Source of the DNA: Ceratothoa steindachneri
Lineage: Eukaryota > Arthropoda > Malacostraca > Isopoda > Cymothoidae
DNA length: 64,000 bases
Direction: 5' to 3'
Assembly (NCBI GenBank): GCA_963969495.1
Contig: OZ018330.1
Location: 69,888,710 to 69,952,709, forward strand
Of this stretch, positions 12,060 to 21,508 are shown in pieces (positions within the stretch are counted from its first letter, which is position 1; each line of letters opens with the position of its first letter). Below the pieces are notes generated by a model that searched no databases, was not told the origin of the DNA, and saw nothing but the letters and a program-made list of their open reading frames with translations. The position numbers were made by a program, and so were the translations under genes.

Positions 12060-12482
12060 CGAAAAGGGGGCTAAACCGGCGCCTTGCAGACCTCTGTACG
12101 GCGGAGGGTGTCTTTTTTGTCAAACCCGTACGCAGTATTCTATGGTAGAAAAGACCTCTACCAAAGGGATGGGGTGCATCTCTCCTTTAAAGGCAAGGCT
12201 TTCCTAGCCAACCTCATCCAGGATGTCGTGAAGCGCACCCAAAGGAGTGTCCGGCCCATTGAGAAGGCGGACGTTCGCCAGTACGCCCAAGTCACTCCCC
12301 AAACAACCTTCTCGGAGGTTGTCAAAAATGGTGCCACCGTGACAACCAAGAAGCCGGGAAACGGAAGAGTATAGGGGGTCCTACATTAGGGGACTCCCTC
12401 AAAGTTCTTCTGTTCGATGCGAGGTCAATCAGGAACAAGTTTCCTAGGGTACTTTCTTTCCTTCTAACTCCTTGTAACTTTC
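12060..12482 (+). mobile_element. LINE-C copy 2: ORF1 esterase tail plus endonuclease start, plus strand
   Basis: On the plus strand the esterase C-terminus is well preserved: 'QRDGVHLSFKGKAFLANLI' near 12163-12220 carries the Asp/His block, and the ORF ends at 12374. It is followed by 'LFDARSIRNKF' near 12410-12445, the first residues of the ORF2 endonuclease. The element then stops abruptly and the sequence passes through 'tccttgtaactttctttatga' into a GA tract. That string resembles the LINE-C 3' terminal 'tccttgttac', so the copy appears to have lost almost all of ORF2 by an internal deletion joining endonuclease start to 3' tail. The orientation is opposite to both neighbouring LINE-C pieces. 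Confidence 0.75.
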
Positions 12483-12483
12483 T

Positions 12484-12522
12484 TTATGAGAGAGAGAGAG
12501 AAAGAGAGATAGAGAGAGAGTA
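12484..12522. repeat. (GA)n microsatellite between two LINE-C ends
   Basis: A GA tract with 'aaagagagat' interruptions. The plus-strand LINE-C remnant ends at its left edge and the 3' end of a minus-strand LINE-C copy begins at its right edge with 'gtaacaaggagaaacaagg'. Confidence 0.9.
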
Positions 12523-13483
12523 ACAAGGAGAAACAAGGAACGAAAGTCCCTTAGGAGACCTTACGCTCCATTCAAAAAGGGTACCTTTGGATTAGCAATC
12601 GAGCAGGCACATGGCTGCTCAATTGTTTTGCGTCCCTAAACGGCCACTTTTCAAGACTTTGTCTAGTCTTGACTTGAACTGGTCAACAGATTCACTGATG
12701 ACAACTTCCACTGGAAATGCGTTCCACTTACCGCAGATACTGTAGGTGAAAAACTTCCACAGAGATTGCGGTTGTAACGCTTCAGTTCAAGTTTGAAGCC
12801 GTAATTGCGCGTTCTGTTCTCACCTCAGTGTGAAAATATCTCGAGAGTCAACATTGTCGAACTCTCAAAGTATTTTGAAAACTTCGATGAGCTGACCACG
12901 CAGTGTACGGGTTTCCAGCGAGAACAGATCTAATTCCCTTAGTCTATCCTCATAACTTTTATGTTGGATAGAGGGAATCAGCTTGGTTGCCCTGGCTTGT
13001 ACGCGTTCCAACCTTGCGATATCCTTTCGAAACGAAGGACTCCAAAATTATACGGCATACTCCAGGTGCGGCCGAACGAGTGAGTTGTACAGACAAAGTA
13101 CTATCTCCTTGTTACGGTATCCAAACTAGCGCTTTATGTAGCCTAACATCCTTTGGGCTTTCTTCTCTGTCTCGATGCACTGTTTCGAGAACTTGAGGTC
13201 GCTAGTGATAGTTACACCCAAGTCCTTCTCAGTGTCACTTGATTCAAGAGCAGTGCCCTTAAGGATGTAATGAGATTTGGGGTTTCGGTGGCCGATATGC
13301 ATTACTTTGCATTTCCCCACGTTGAAAGGCATTTGCCACGTGTCCGACCACTCTCCAATCCTTTGAAGGTCCTCTTGGAGGCGGACAGTGTTTCCCTCCT
13401 TTGCCACATTGATACCAATCTTGGTGTCGTCGGCAAATTTGGAGATTTTGGCAACCATGTCTCCGTCCATGTCGTTAACATAG

Positions 13484-13484
<1 letters not shown>
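12523..13484 (-). mobile_element. LINE-C copy 3: 5'-truncated 3' fragment with intact FADDTK box
   Basis: Minus-strand RT fragment starting inside 'VNDMDGDMVAKI' near 13484. The catalytic block FADDTK is intact near 13433, unlike copy 1. The ORF 13470-13126 continues through 'GEWSDTWQMPFNVGKCK' and 'LGVTITSDLKFSKQC'. After a stop at the equivalent of the copy-1 break (IKR*), homology continues in other frames to the same 3' end as copy 1, including 'gtaacaaggagaaacaagg' on the plus strand. The truncated 5' edge joins a GA tract and the 3' edge also joins a GA tract, so the fragment lies inside one microsatellite, as expected for a 5'-truncated insertion into (GA)n. Confidence 0.85.
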
Positions 13485-13533
<49 letters not shown>

Positions 13534-13664
13534 GGAGATAGAGAGAGAGAGATGGAGGAGATAGAGAGGGAGAGAAAGGGAGAGAGAGAGAGGAGAGGGA
13601 GATAAAGAGAGAGAGAGAGAGAGGAGAGGGAGATAAAGAGAGAGAGATAGAGAGGGAGAGAGAT

Positions 13665-13718
<54 letters not shown>
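13485..13718. repeat. Long imperfect (GA)n microsatellite
   Basis: About 230 bases of GA repeats with 'ggag', 'gata' and 'gaaa' interruptions. Overlapping ORFs of 97-150 codons rich in Ser-Leu or Arg-Glu are repeat artefacts. Its left edge is the truncated 5' edge of LINE-C copy 3. Confidence 0.95.
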
Positions 13719-13723
<5 letters not shown>

Positions 13724-13739
13724 TAGAGTTATATAGATA

Positions 13740-14650
13740 TGCACGTGATAACACTCCTTGCTGTCCATACTATGTGATCCGGGCTAACGATATTCCCGGC
13801 CAATTTGTGGAATCTTTCACCTGAAGGCAAGGATGTTATTCGCGAGTGAACGCTGTTTTAAGATATGTGCGGTGATGCAGTCCATTAAATTACGAGGAAG
13901 TCAATTCCATAGGTTGATGATTCGGTTAAAAAATAAATTCTTAGATTCGTGCGAGCTCAAATGTTTACATATAGTTTTGCAACCATATGCTCTCGTGTAA
14001 TAGGACTGGTCGAGCGTGGAATGTTTATTTTAATCCATATTGTCTATGCCTTTGATACTCGTAGTTTTAAACACATGAATTAATACCCCTCTTAATCTAA
14101 GCTGAGCTAAGGGAAATAGTTTCAGTTTTCGGCCGATTGAGTTTTAGGCCGCTCGATATTGTTACACCTAAGTCTACATATCTCTCTGTCTACTCTTACG
14201 AGTTGAGTACCATTTACTAAGTAATTTGCTTTGCCTTTGCAGTGTCCAATATGCGTCACTTTACATTAATCCTCGTTAAAAGACATTTGTCACGTTTGCG
14301 TCTTCGTCTAGTTCGTTAATCTATACAAGAAATAGAAATGGTCCCAGAACTGTACCCTAACGTACCCCGCTAGTGACGTCGGTCCAGCTAGGAATTTTCC
14401 ATTTATAACTACCCGTTGCTTACGATCGTTCAGCCAGTTTTCTATCCGCCTCCCTATATCGCCTTGAACTTCTAGCGCTTTTAAATTAGTTATTAAACGT
14501 TTGCAGGGAACTTTATCGAAGGCCTTTTGGTAGTCTGGATAAATTAAATCCACTGCTTTATTCTCGTCGTATTCATTAAAAATGTCGTTAAGGTTGATTT
14601 GTTGATATATATTGTACTATTTTCATCACGGACTTGTCTTTATGAAGTAC
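13740..14650 (-). pseudogene. LINE-A copy 1: reverse transcriptase remnant
   Basis: ORF 14553-14308 contains 'KAFDKVPCKRLI' (region after motif A) and 'IENWLNDRKQRVVINGK'. The catalytic box region is deleted between about 14310 and 14290. Downstream minus-strand patches are 'WQMSFNEDKCK'-like near 14280, 'ANYLVNGTQLVRVDRE' near 14230, and 'SHESKNLFFNRIINLWN' near 13930. The last matches the LINE-A copy 2 C-terminus near 41650. Homology fades near 13740 at the GA tract. Confidence 0.7.
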
Positions 14651-14689
14651 TCGTATGTACGATGTGTCTACTTTGGGGATTGTGGCGTT

Positions 14690-15583
14690 GATAATTGAAT
14701 CGGGTTGAGATTGTCTTTGATATAGAACTGAACACCGTCTCCATTATTATTAATTCGACTTTTCTCAAACATTGTATAATCGGGAAGTTTATACTCTGCT
14801 AGGAAATCCTTGTTTTCGAATTAACCACGATTCTGTTATGCCTAGTATGTTGTCTTAACACAATTTTCTCTAAATCTGTAAATTTATGAATGCTACAAGC
14901 GTTGACATAAAATACCTTCAAGTTATTACGGATGGGTGGACTCGCGCTCTTTTCAGTTCTTAATCGCTCTCATCCTACCCTTCCTGGCTTTGTGAACGTG
15001 AGGAGTGTCGTTTTTTGTTCTGTAGTCCCTAACTGGGTCATTGAGTAACCTCCCAAAGCAGGCCGCGCCTATTTGGTTCAGGTGTATACCGTCGTCTAAA
15101 AACTCTCTCAGGGTCAACAAAACCGCAATTTTTCTCGCTCGGTGATTAATCGCTGCTGTAGAATCGGTTGTCAGCCTGTTTGTGAGGATGATATCTGAAA
15201 TAATAACCTTGTTAGATTTCTCCTTAAACATTCTAATTATTTACCGGTACTTTGCCAGGAAACACTCCGATCTGGTTATCTGTACGTCGCTTGTCCCTAC
15301 GTATATAATGTACGTCATATTGTTAGGGGCCAGCCAGGCTTACTAATTCATGTACGCTGGTAATAACGTCGTCCAGACCGTCACCAGGAATACAGAAACG
15401 TTTCCTAGTCTGGGTGCCCTGCCATAGAACTCCGTGAGTTGGTACTTCACTATTCTTCACTATGGAGTACTTCACAAGCCTGACCTTCTCGCTGTCACCC
15501 TTTTCGTCTTTTCTTGAAAAAATATGGAAAGGTTTTGACACATGGGATGATATCCTTTGCTCTGGGACGCAAGTTCCAGAAGC
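14690..15583 (-). pseudogene. LINE-A copy 1: SGNH esterase ORF1 and endonuclease N-terminus
   Basis: The ORF at 15541-15323 includes 'GDGLDDVITSVHEL', followed across a frame change by 'YIIYVGTSDVQITRSE' near 15320-15265 (SGNH block with G-T-S-D). ORF 15231-14953 carries 'FLDDGIHLNQIGAACFG', the C-terminal Asp-x-x-His block, and ends with a basic tail 'KARKGRMRAIKN'. About 20 bases later ORF2 begins: 'NNLKVFYVNACSIH' near 14930-14890 and 'DILGITESWL' in a neighbouring frame. Several frame changes make all products non-functional. Confidence 0.72.
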
Positions 15584-17010
15584 CTTTTCTGAAGCCAGCT
15601 TGTTCTCTCGGCTGTTGGCGATCTACATAGTTGGTTTTCCAGTCTGTTAGTAATACCTCTTCTAAAGAGTTTAAAGTCATATGAAAGAAAGCTGATTGAT
15701 CTGTAGTTTGTAAGATCTGTTTGATCACTTGTTTTGGGTAGAACGACTATTATGGCATTGTGTCAGTCCTCCGGAATCTTACCTTGTTTTGGACATTCAG
15801 TAAACAGGCAAGCTAGTTAGTTTGCAATGACATGTCCAGAATACTTCAGCAAGTCCGAAATGATCTTTTCGTAACCTAGTACCTTGTAGCTCTTCATTTT
15901 ATTGATTGCAATTTCAATTTCTAATTTGAGAAGAGCCGGGACATTATTAGTTATTGTTGGTTGGTTGTGATTATGGGGTTTCTTGTTGCTTGATTATAAC
16001 TTTTCACAGTACTTCTTAGTTCTTTTAATTATTCTTTCTCGATTCTGGAATATTATACCATGTTCCTCTTTTAAAGCAACTGCATATATGAGATTTTTCG
16101 GTTTGAAGTATCTTTTTAGCCGTTTGATACCCCTTTCATCCCTCGATGGTGTTTTCAACAGAAGTTTAATATATTTTCTGATGTCAGCTCTCTGTTTATT
16201 TCGATCAAGCTTGTTTAGTTCACCTAATTAAATTTTTTGGTTGGTGTTTGTTGCTTTAAATTGTTTGTGCTTCTTCATAAAGGTTAGGGTTTCTTTTGAG
16301 TTTTTTGTTCATATTTTGTTTCATTGTATTTTTCAGCAGTGTCTGTCATGTGTTTCATCAAGTTATTGTTCATCGCTTGTCTATTCCTGGTGTTACTGAG
16401 GTCAAGCAGATTTTTATGGTATTCTCCCTGAAGATGGCACTGGAATTCTGGAACGAGATTTTTCTAGATCTTAATGGACTTATTTTTTTAATGTAATAGC
16501 TTTCTTCTCTCTTTCTGAATGCTAATTCATATCCTACATCTTATCATCCTTCGCTCACTGACTTTGATTTTGATGATGACTTGCAAATTATTGACTGTGA
16601 ACTTTGTATCAACCAGCATATAATCACGTTCATTGTATATCTCATAGTTTTGGGCTTGACCAAATCCATCTTTTCTTCTGCTTATTTTAAAACATAGTGT
16701 TAGCAATTTTGAGGTCTTGGGTCAGTGTAAAATCAACCAGATCTTGTCCCTTTTGATTTTGTTCACGCATTTTCCTTTTCCATTGTACTAAAGTCTCCCA
16801 TGACGATGTTGAAATGTATTTTGTTTTTTTCTTGTCGAGATAGAATCTATCTAATTATTCCTGCGCCCTAGCAGATGTCGGTGCGTACACTTGGACTATT
16901 TTAAGATTGTGAGATGTTTTGCGAGCTGTACCTCCTCAGATAGTGTTCTGGAGTTGTAGTTTGTAATGTACAAGTCTTTATTTAGGTTTTGATGTCGTCA
17001 TTGAGATAAG
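15584..17010 (-). pseudogene. RTE/BovB-like LINE relic: endonuclease, linker, RT start
   Basis: Heavily mutated minus-strand reading. Endonuclease patches: 'VQVYAPTSARAQE' near 16915-16875, 'IVMGDFSTMEKEN' near 16810-16770 (family GDFN), and 'MLVDTKFTVNN' near 16625-16590. The linker is read as 'LNKLDRNKQRADIRK' near 16205. RT: 'INKMKSYKVLGYEKI' near 15905, then 'NSLEEVLLTDWK' and 'EQAGFRKGF' near 15620-15590. Homology stops at 15584, exactly where LINE-A ORF1 begins, so the RTE body was truncated or replaced there. RTE-type elements encode one APE-endonuclease/RT protein; this copy has many stops. Confidence 0.7.
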
Positions 17011-19579
17011 AAATTGTAAGCAGTCGCATTTTGTCTCACAGCATCCTTGCCTACACAAGCACTGTGGCGGATATTAATTTAAGTACACTGTCCAACAGGA
17101 ACGGTCGAATTTTCTTAGAAATTGTTTTATCATGAGAAGTTTGGGGCCGTAAGTTACCATGCTGATTCAATGCAGGTTGGTATCTAGGGGCCGTCAGCGA
17201 AAGTAGGGCACGTATTATAAACCTTGCGGAATGACACTTAGTACAGATTCCCATCACTTGAAAGCCAGAGGTTGAATATCTTCCTTAAGATGATTCATTA
17301 TAATTGGCCAATTTCTTTTCTCTTCTCTCGTCATCGACGTTGGCTCACCTCCAGAAGATTTAAATTCGCACTTTTGAATGTCTTTGATTACTTCTACGAA
17401 CTTTCCCTTATGTCATAGAATTTCAAAATATGCCTCATCCAGCCTCATTATTTGGCGTTGATAAGAATTGCGATAGCAGCCTTTGTCGCTTGATTCTCAT
17501 ACTTTTTCCGTCACCTCTTTTTATTTTTCCTCTTCTGCTTCTCCCAATTACTGGTCCACCATATGCATAGTTCCACTTTGGATTATATGAATTTTCTTTA
17601 TTTATTTAATTAAAGAGTATTTCAGTATTTATATGGCAAATTTATTTAAACTACTTCTGCTTGACCTTTGTCTCCGCCATTTTAGATGTGAACTGGACGC
17701 GTGAATTTACTGTTCGAGTAAATAAAATTGCATCAACGTCACGCACAGTTTCGAAAGTACTTCCACATACTTTGATCATTTTTCCGTTGACCATCTACGA
17801 TACTTTAGATGACCAAAGTATTTTGAGATCACATCTTAAACTGTTGAAAGTCAGTCCATTTAAAGTTGGGAAACAAAATGTACATTCACTTTAATTCTTC
17901 GAGCGGAGAATTGCGGTTACGATCTCTGAATGGCTCATTAGCATTTACTTTCCTAAAATTGCCTCGATCGGAATAACATCGGTTATGAATTGGCCCTTGG
18001 CCACGAGCAAGAATACCGCTGGACGCCCTTTCAGAGTTATCCGCGGAGTCAACTGTAAAAGATGACCTAAACTACTAAGAAAATAACAAACAAATCGAAT
18101 GTTGCAATAAAGACTTAATATAATCAGTATTAAGATTTATGCTAATTAATAAATTGATTAATAGTCCAATTCTCAAATCAAACTAGACAATAATTGTCTA
18201 CGAATCTCTACCGGATCCTAGAAGGGTGTTCGCAGCGTCAAGGCTCGGGATAGGGGTGGAGTGCGGGAGAGCTGCGGGCTGATGGTGGTGGTGGAGTGCA
18301 CGTATTTTTGAGTCTCGTCTTTGTACGGATGTCTATGAAAAATTTTGAATATCATCACTGCCCTTGATCCAACCCATTATCTCTGCCTTCTTGATTCACT
18401 TGCGTTTTCGTTTTGTGTATGTTATTCTCCTACATTCTTTCCCCTCTGTGTGAACGTGGCTTGGTTGGATTATACAATTTTTTCCTGGTTTTCAAGGCAT
18501 CATGAATAGTAACTAATCATAAATGTTGATCCTACCAGGCTTCTGTTTGTCCCGTAAAAATGGTATTGCAGGGCCGGTATAACTGCTCTCGTAGCGGGAA
18601 ACCTTTTAGAGGGTCACCTGCAGGAAAGTGCACCCCCTCGGAAAATTGGTGACAAATGGGAGTGGGGTGGAGGTTACTGAGGCAAGGAATGTATTCCGCC
18701 GAACCATTAAGGGGTTGACTTCCCCGGCAGCGACGCTGAGCTCTTATTTGCGGCGCTGGACGGGGGCGCAGGCTGCGCTCTCGAGCGTTCTCTCGGTGCC
18801 CTTTAGAAAGTACCCGAACTCTCACCGATCCCTTGGTATTATCAATCCAAGATACGTACTGCAATCCAACGAGGAAAGTTTATTCACCCTCTCTCTCCTC
18901 TCCTCTCCCCAACGCTGTTAATGAGATAGAAGGCCAGGTGGTGGATGGGGATCAACCATCACAGATGATGACCAATGATGATAAGTTGAAATCCATCCGA
19001 ATTCTTCACAAGACTCGCGAAATTCGTTCTTTCCTCACCTTGTATTCGGTTTGGCCTTGAAACAAGAATGGTGGGAGGGGGGAGGGGTAGAGTCCTTTAG
19101 CTCCCATTTTCATTTTTAACCATTATTGTCCTTCACATTTCCATTTTATTTCCACACTGGTGTTTTTTTTTCATGTCAAAGCCTAGAGGGGGTTGGGGTG
19201 TAGATTGGCGTTCTTTCCCTCCTCACAACACTGGCCTTGTGGGGATGTACATGAAAGTCCGTTTGTTTGCCTCGTCTACTACCTATCCCCACGGCGCAAC
19301 GTGTACATGGAGTCACACGAGCTTAATGCGCACGCGCGTACACAAATGCACATGGGAGATTCGAGTGTATTGTGGGAAATATGGTAGACTTTCCCCATTA
19401 TTTATGTTCGAAGTCAATTACAGATATGAAGATTTACTGATTGACTAAATTGCAATTGAATTAAAGACGCCGCGGTGAGTCTCTATCTCTCGACCCCACT
19501 CTCGCGCACGGCTTCTTCCACTGGAGCTTTCAACTAGCTCTAGCTACCAATCCAGTTGATAAAATGTTATCATAGAAAG

Positions 19580-19583
<4 letters not shown>
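17011..19583. other. Spacer, no gene recognised
   Basis: ORFs at 17661-17894, 18532-18864 (minus) and 19173-19448 have no recognisable motif. The 18.2-18.95 kb part is GC-richer than its surroundings and could be a diverged repeat or LTR, but no ends or coding motifs were found. Nothing in this stretch supports a gene. Confidence 0.5.

Positions 19584-19643
<60 letters not shown>
19584..19643. repeat. (TA)n microsatellite
   Basis: Uninterrupted alternating TA of about 60 bases. Tyr-Ile ORFs over it are artefacts. Confidence 0.97.
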
Positions 19644-19646
<3 letters not shown>

Positions 19647-20818
19647 GAGGAGAAGGTTTCGCCGTCCAGAACAGAAAATATCAGATATTTTGTGGTTACG
19701 GTGGTAATGTATACGTGCAATCTTAGTAATTCGTAAAAAGAGGGTTTTTTTATCTTCGCCATTGAGGATACTAAGTGATGAAATTATCCAAGGACTCCAA
19801 TTAGTAAAAGAAATCACAAACATTTTGTTTGCATACATGTTGACATGTCTTTTTTTAACTGATTGTGACATCCATGTATGTATAATATCCTTTCACTAGA
19901 AAGGAGAGCCTTATTATATTACTCAAATTTCTATTTTATTTATAAAAATACATGGGAAAAAATTTATACTGCTTCGCTCTACGTTATCGTGATCTGGCAC
20001 CGCAACCGTCCACTAAAATTCTAGAAGAACCTCCTCTCTCCCAAATCCAATTTGTCTGGTATTTCAACTGAGTGGCTGAAATTCCTTTTGACAGTTTTAT
20101 TTGTTGCATTTGAATATGTTCATATTTTGTTTGTCTATCGGATGGGTTGTATAATTCTATCACTGGGTTTAAAGTTCTTAGATTTGAATCCAGTTCCTCA
20201 TCCCACTGGACTTCATGGAGTTCAAACACCTTACTAGCATCGGTGACATTTGTCCTTGCTTTTGAATTTAGTGGAAAGGCGAGTATAATGGATAAAGAAG
20301 TAAAGTAGGTAGGGTTGAGAAAGATAATGAGGAAATAAGAATAAAGCATTTGGTGCAAAGTTGCCTGGATATCAAAACCAATCTCCTTTTTGTTTCGTTG
20401 TCAGTGTTTGCATTTGGTAAAATTTGGAATGTTTTGTTGGCCTTCAATCATTTGATTTTGCTTAACATGTGAACAATTTGTGCGAGTTGATGGTGTATTT
20501 TATGCGTTTAGTTGTTGTTTAATTGTCTAGTTGTCGTTTGTGCCTTTTACGTAATTCATTTATTTTGCGGCGTTCAAGCCTAGACTTTGTGTGTTTGCAT
20601 GGTTTTCATATCTTGTATTTTTTGGATGTGTTTGGTTGCTATTTTAGATGTTTGTTTGGTTTGCTTTCATGGCTTGGTTCTTATCGGTTCCGTTCTTATA
20701 CAGTGAAATCACAATCGGTGCGTAGATTCATTTCCTGGTGAGTTGTCGTAGTTCGTTTTGTTTTGTCGGGGGAGGGGGTTGCATTCATATTTTTTATCGT
20801 AGTCGGTATTGATTTCTA
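19644..20818. other. AT/T-rich spacer, no gene recognised
   Basis: T-rich on the plus strand (20380-20800). ORF 20358-19984 (minus, 124 codons) and ORF 20523-20741 show no domain. No element ends were found until the mariner terminus at 20820. Confidence 0.5.
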
Positions 20819-21060
20819 TGTACGAGGAGTTTTCCGAAAGTAATGCCTCCTAATTACTGATTACTGAACCTTTGCGCTAATAACCCTGAAATCTTAATTT
20901 CTCTGTTACAGATAGTGACGGTTTGACAGTCTAAGAAACAACCCCTGTGATGGACGTGTCAGAAATGGAGATGCGTCATTGAATTCCTTAATGCATAAGA
21001 AGTTGAACCAGTAGTTGATGTCAGCACGGTTTTCTAAAGGTACGCTCTAAACAAAGGACA
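20819..21060 (+). mobile_element. mariner-like element, 5' terminal fragment
   Basis: 'tacgaggagttttccgaaag' followed by 'taatgcctcc' near 20819-20848 has the form of a mariner TIR preceded by TA. Downstream, after an ATG near 20950, mixed frames read 'MDVSEMEMRH' and 'VIEFLNA', like a mariner transposase N-terminus (first helix-turn-helix). There is no catalytic domain and no second TIR; a (TA)n array starts 40 bases later. This family is distinct from the 'cgaggggcggtcaataag' mariners elsewhere in the window. Confidence 0.5.
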
Positions 21061-21097
21061 CAATGATATTTTTATGCAGTTAGACACGTTTTTTAAC

Positions 21098-21335
<238 letters not shown>

Positions 21336-21508
21336 TTAAATTGTAATAATAACACTGGGGAACAAATTTCAACTTTTTGTTTATTGATTTAGATTTGACA
21401 GTTAATTATACGTAATTTGGATTAGCTGAGCACGGAATTTTACTCCGTTTTGCTCTATCAGGTCTTGATTTTGTTCAACACACTTCCTCTTTTATCATAT
21501 TCATAAAA

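Larger units (their letters stand above)
13740..15583 (-). mobile_element. LINE-A copy 1, CR1-like LINE with internal deletion
   Basis: A second LINE family (LINE-A), minus strand. Order: SGNH ORF1 tail, endonuclease N-terminus, then an abrupt jump to the middle of the reverse transcriptase and a degenerate C-terminus. Most of the endonuclease, the linker and the RT fingers are missing, so about 1.5 kb has been deleted. The endonuclease segment reads 'AEYKLPDYTMFEKSRI' in patches, matching the LINE-A copy at 41.5-50.7 kb and identifying the two as one family. Its upstream edge (15583) is fused to an RTE-like relic. Confidence 0.75.

Noticed and set aside
13270..13768. ORFs of 97-150 codons rich in Arg-Glu or Ser-Leu
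   Set aside because: Read-through of (GA)n; no start context, domain or conservation pattern.
18532..18864. 110-codon minus-strand ORF in a GC-richer patch
   Set aside because: Composition-driven; overlapping plus-strand ORFs of similar length exist and none shows a motif.
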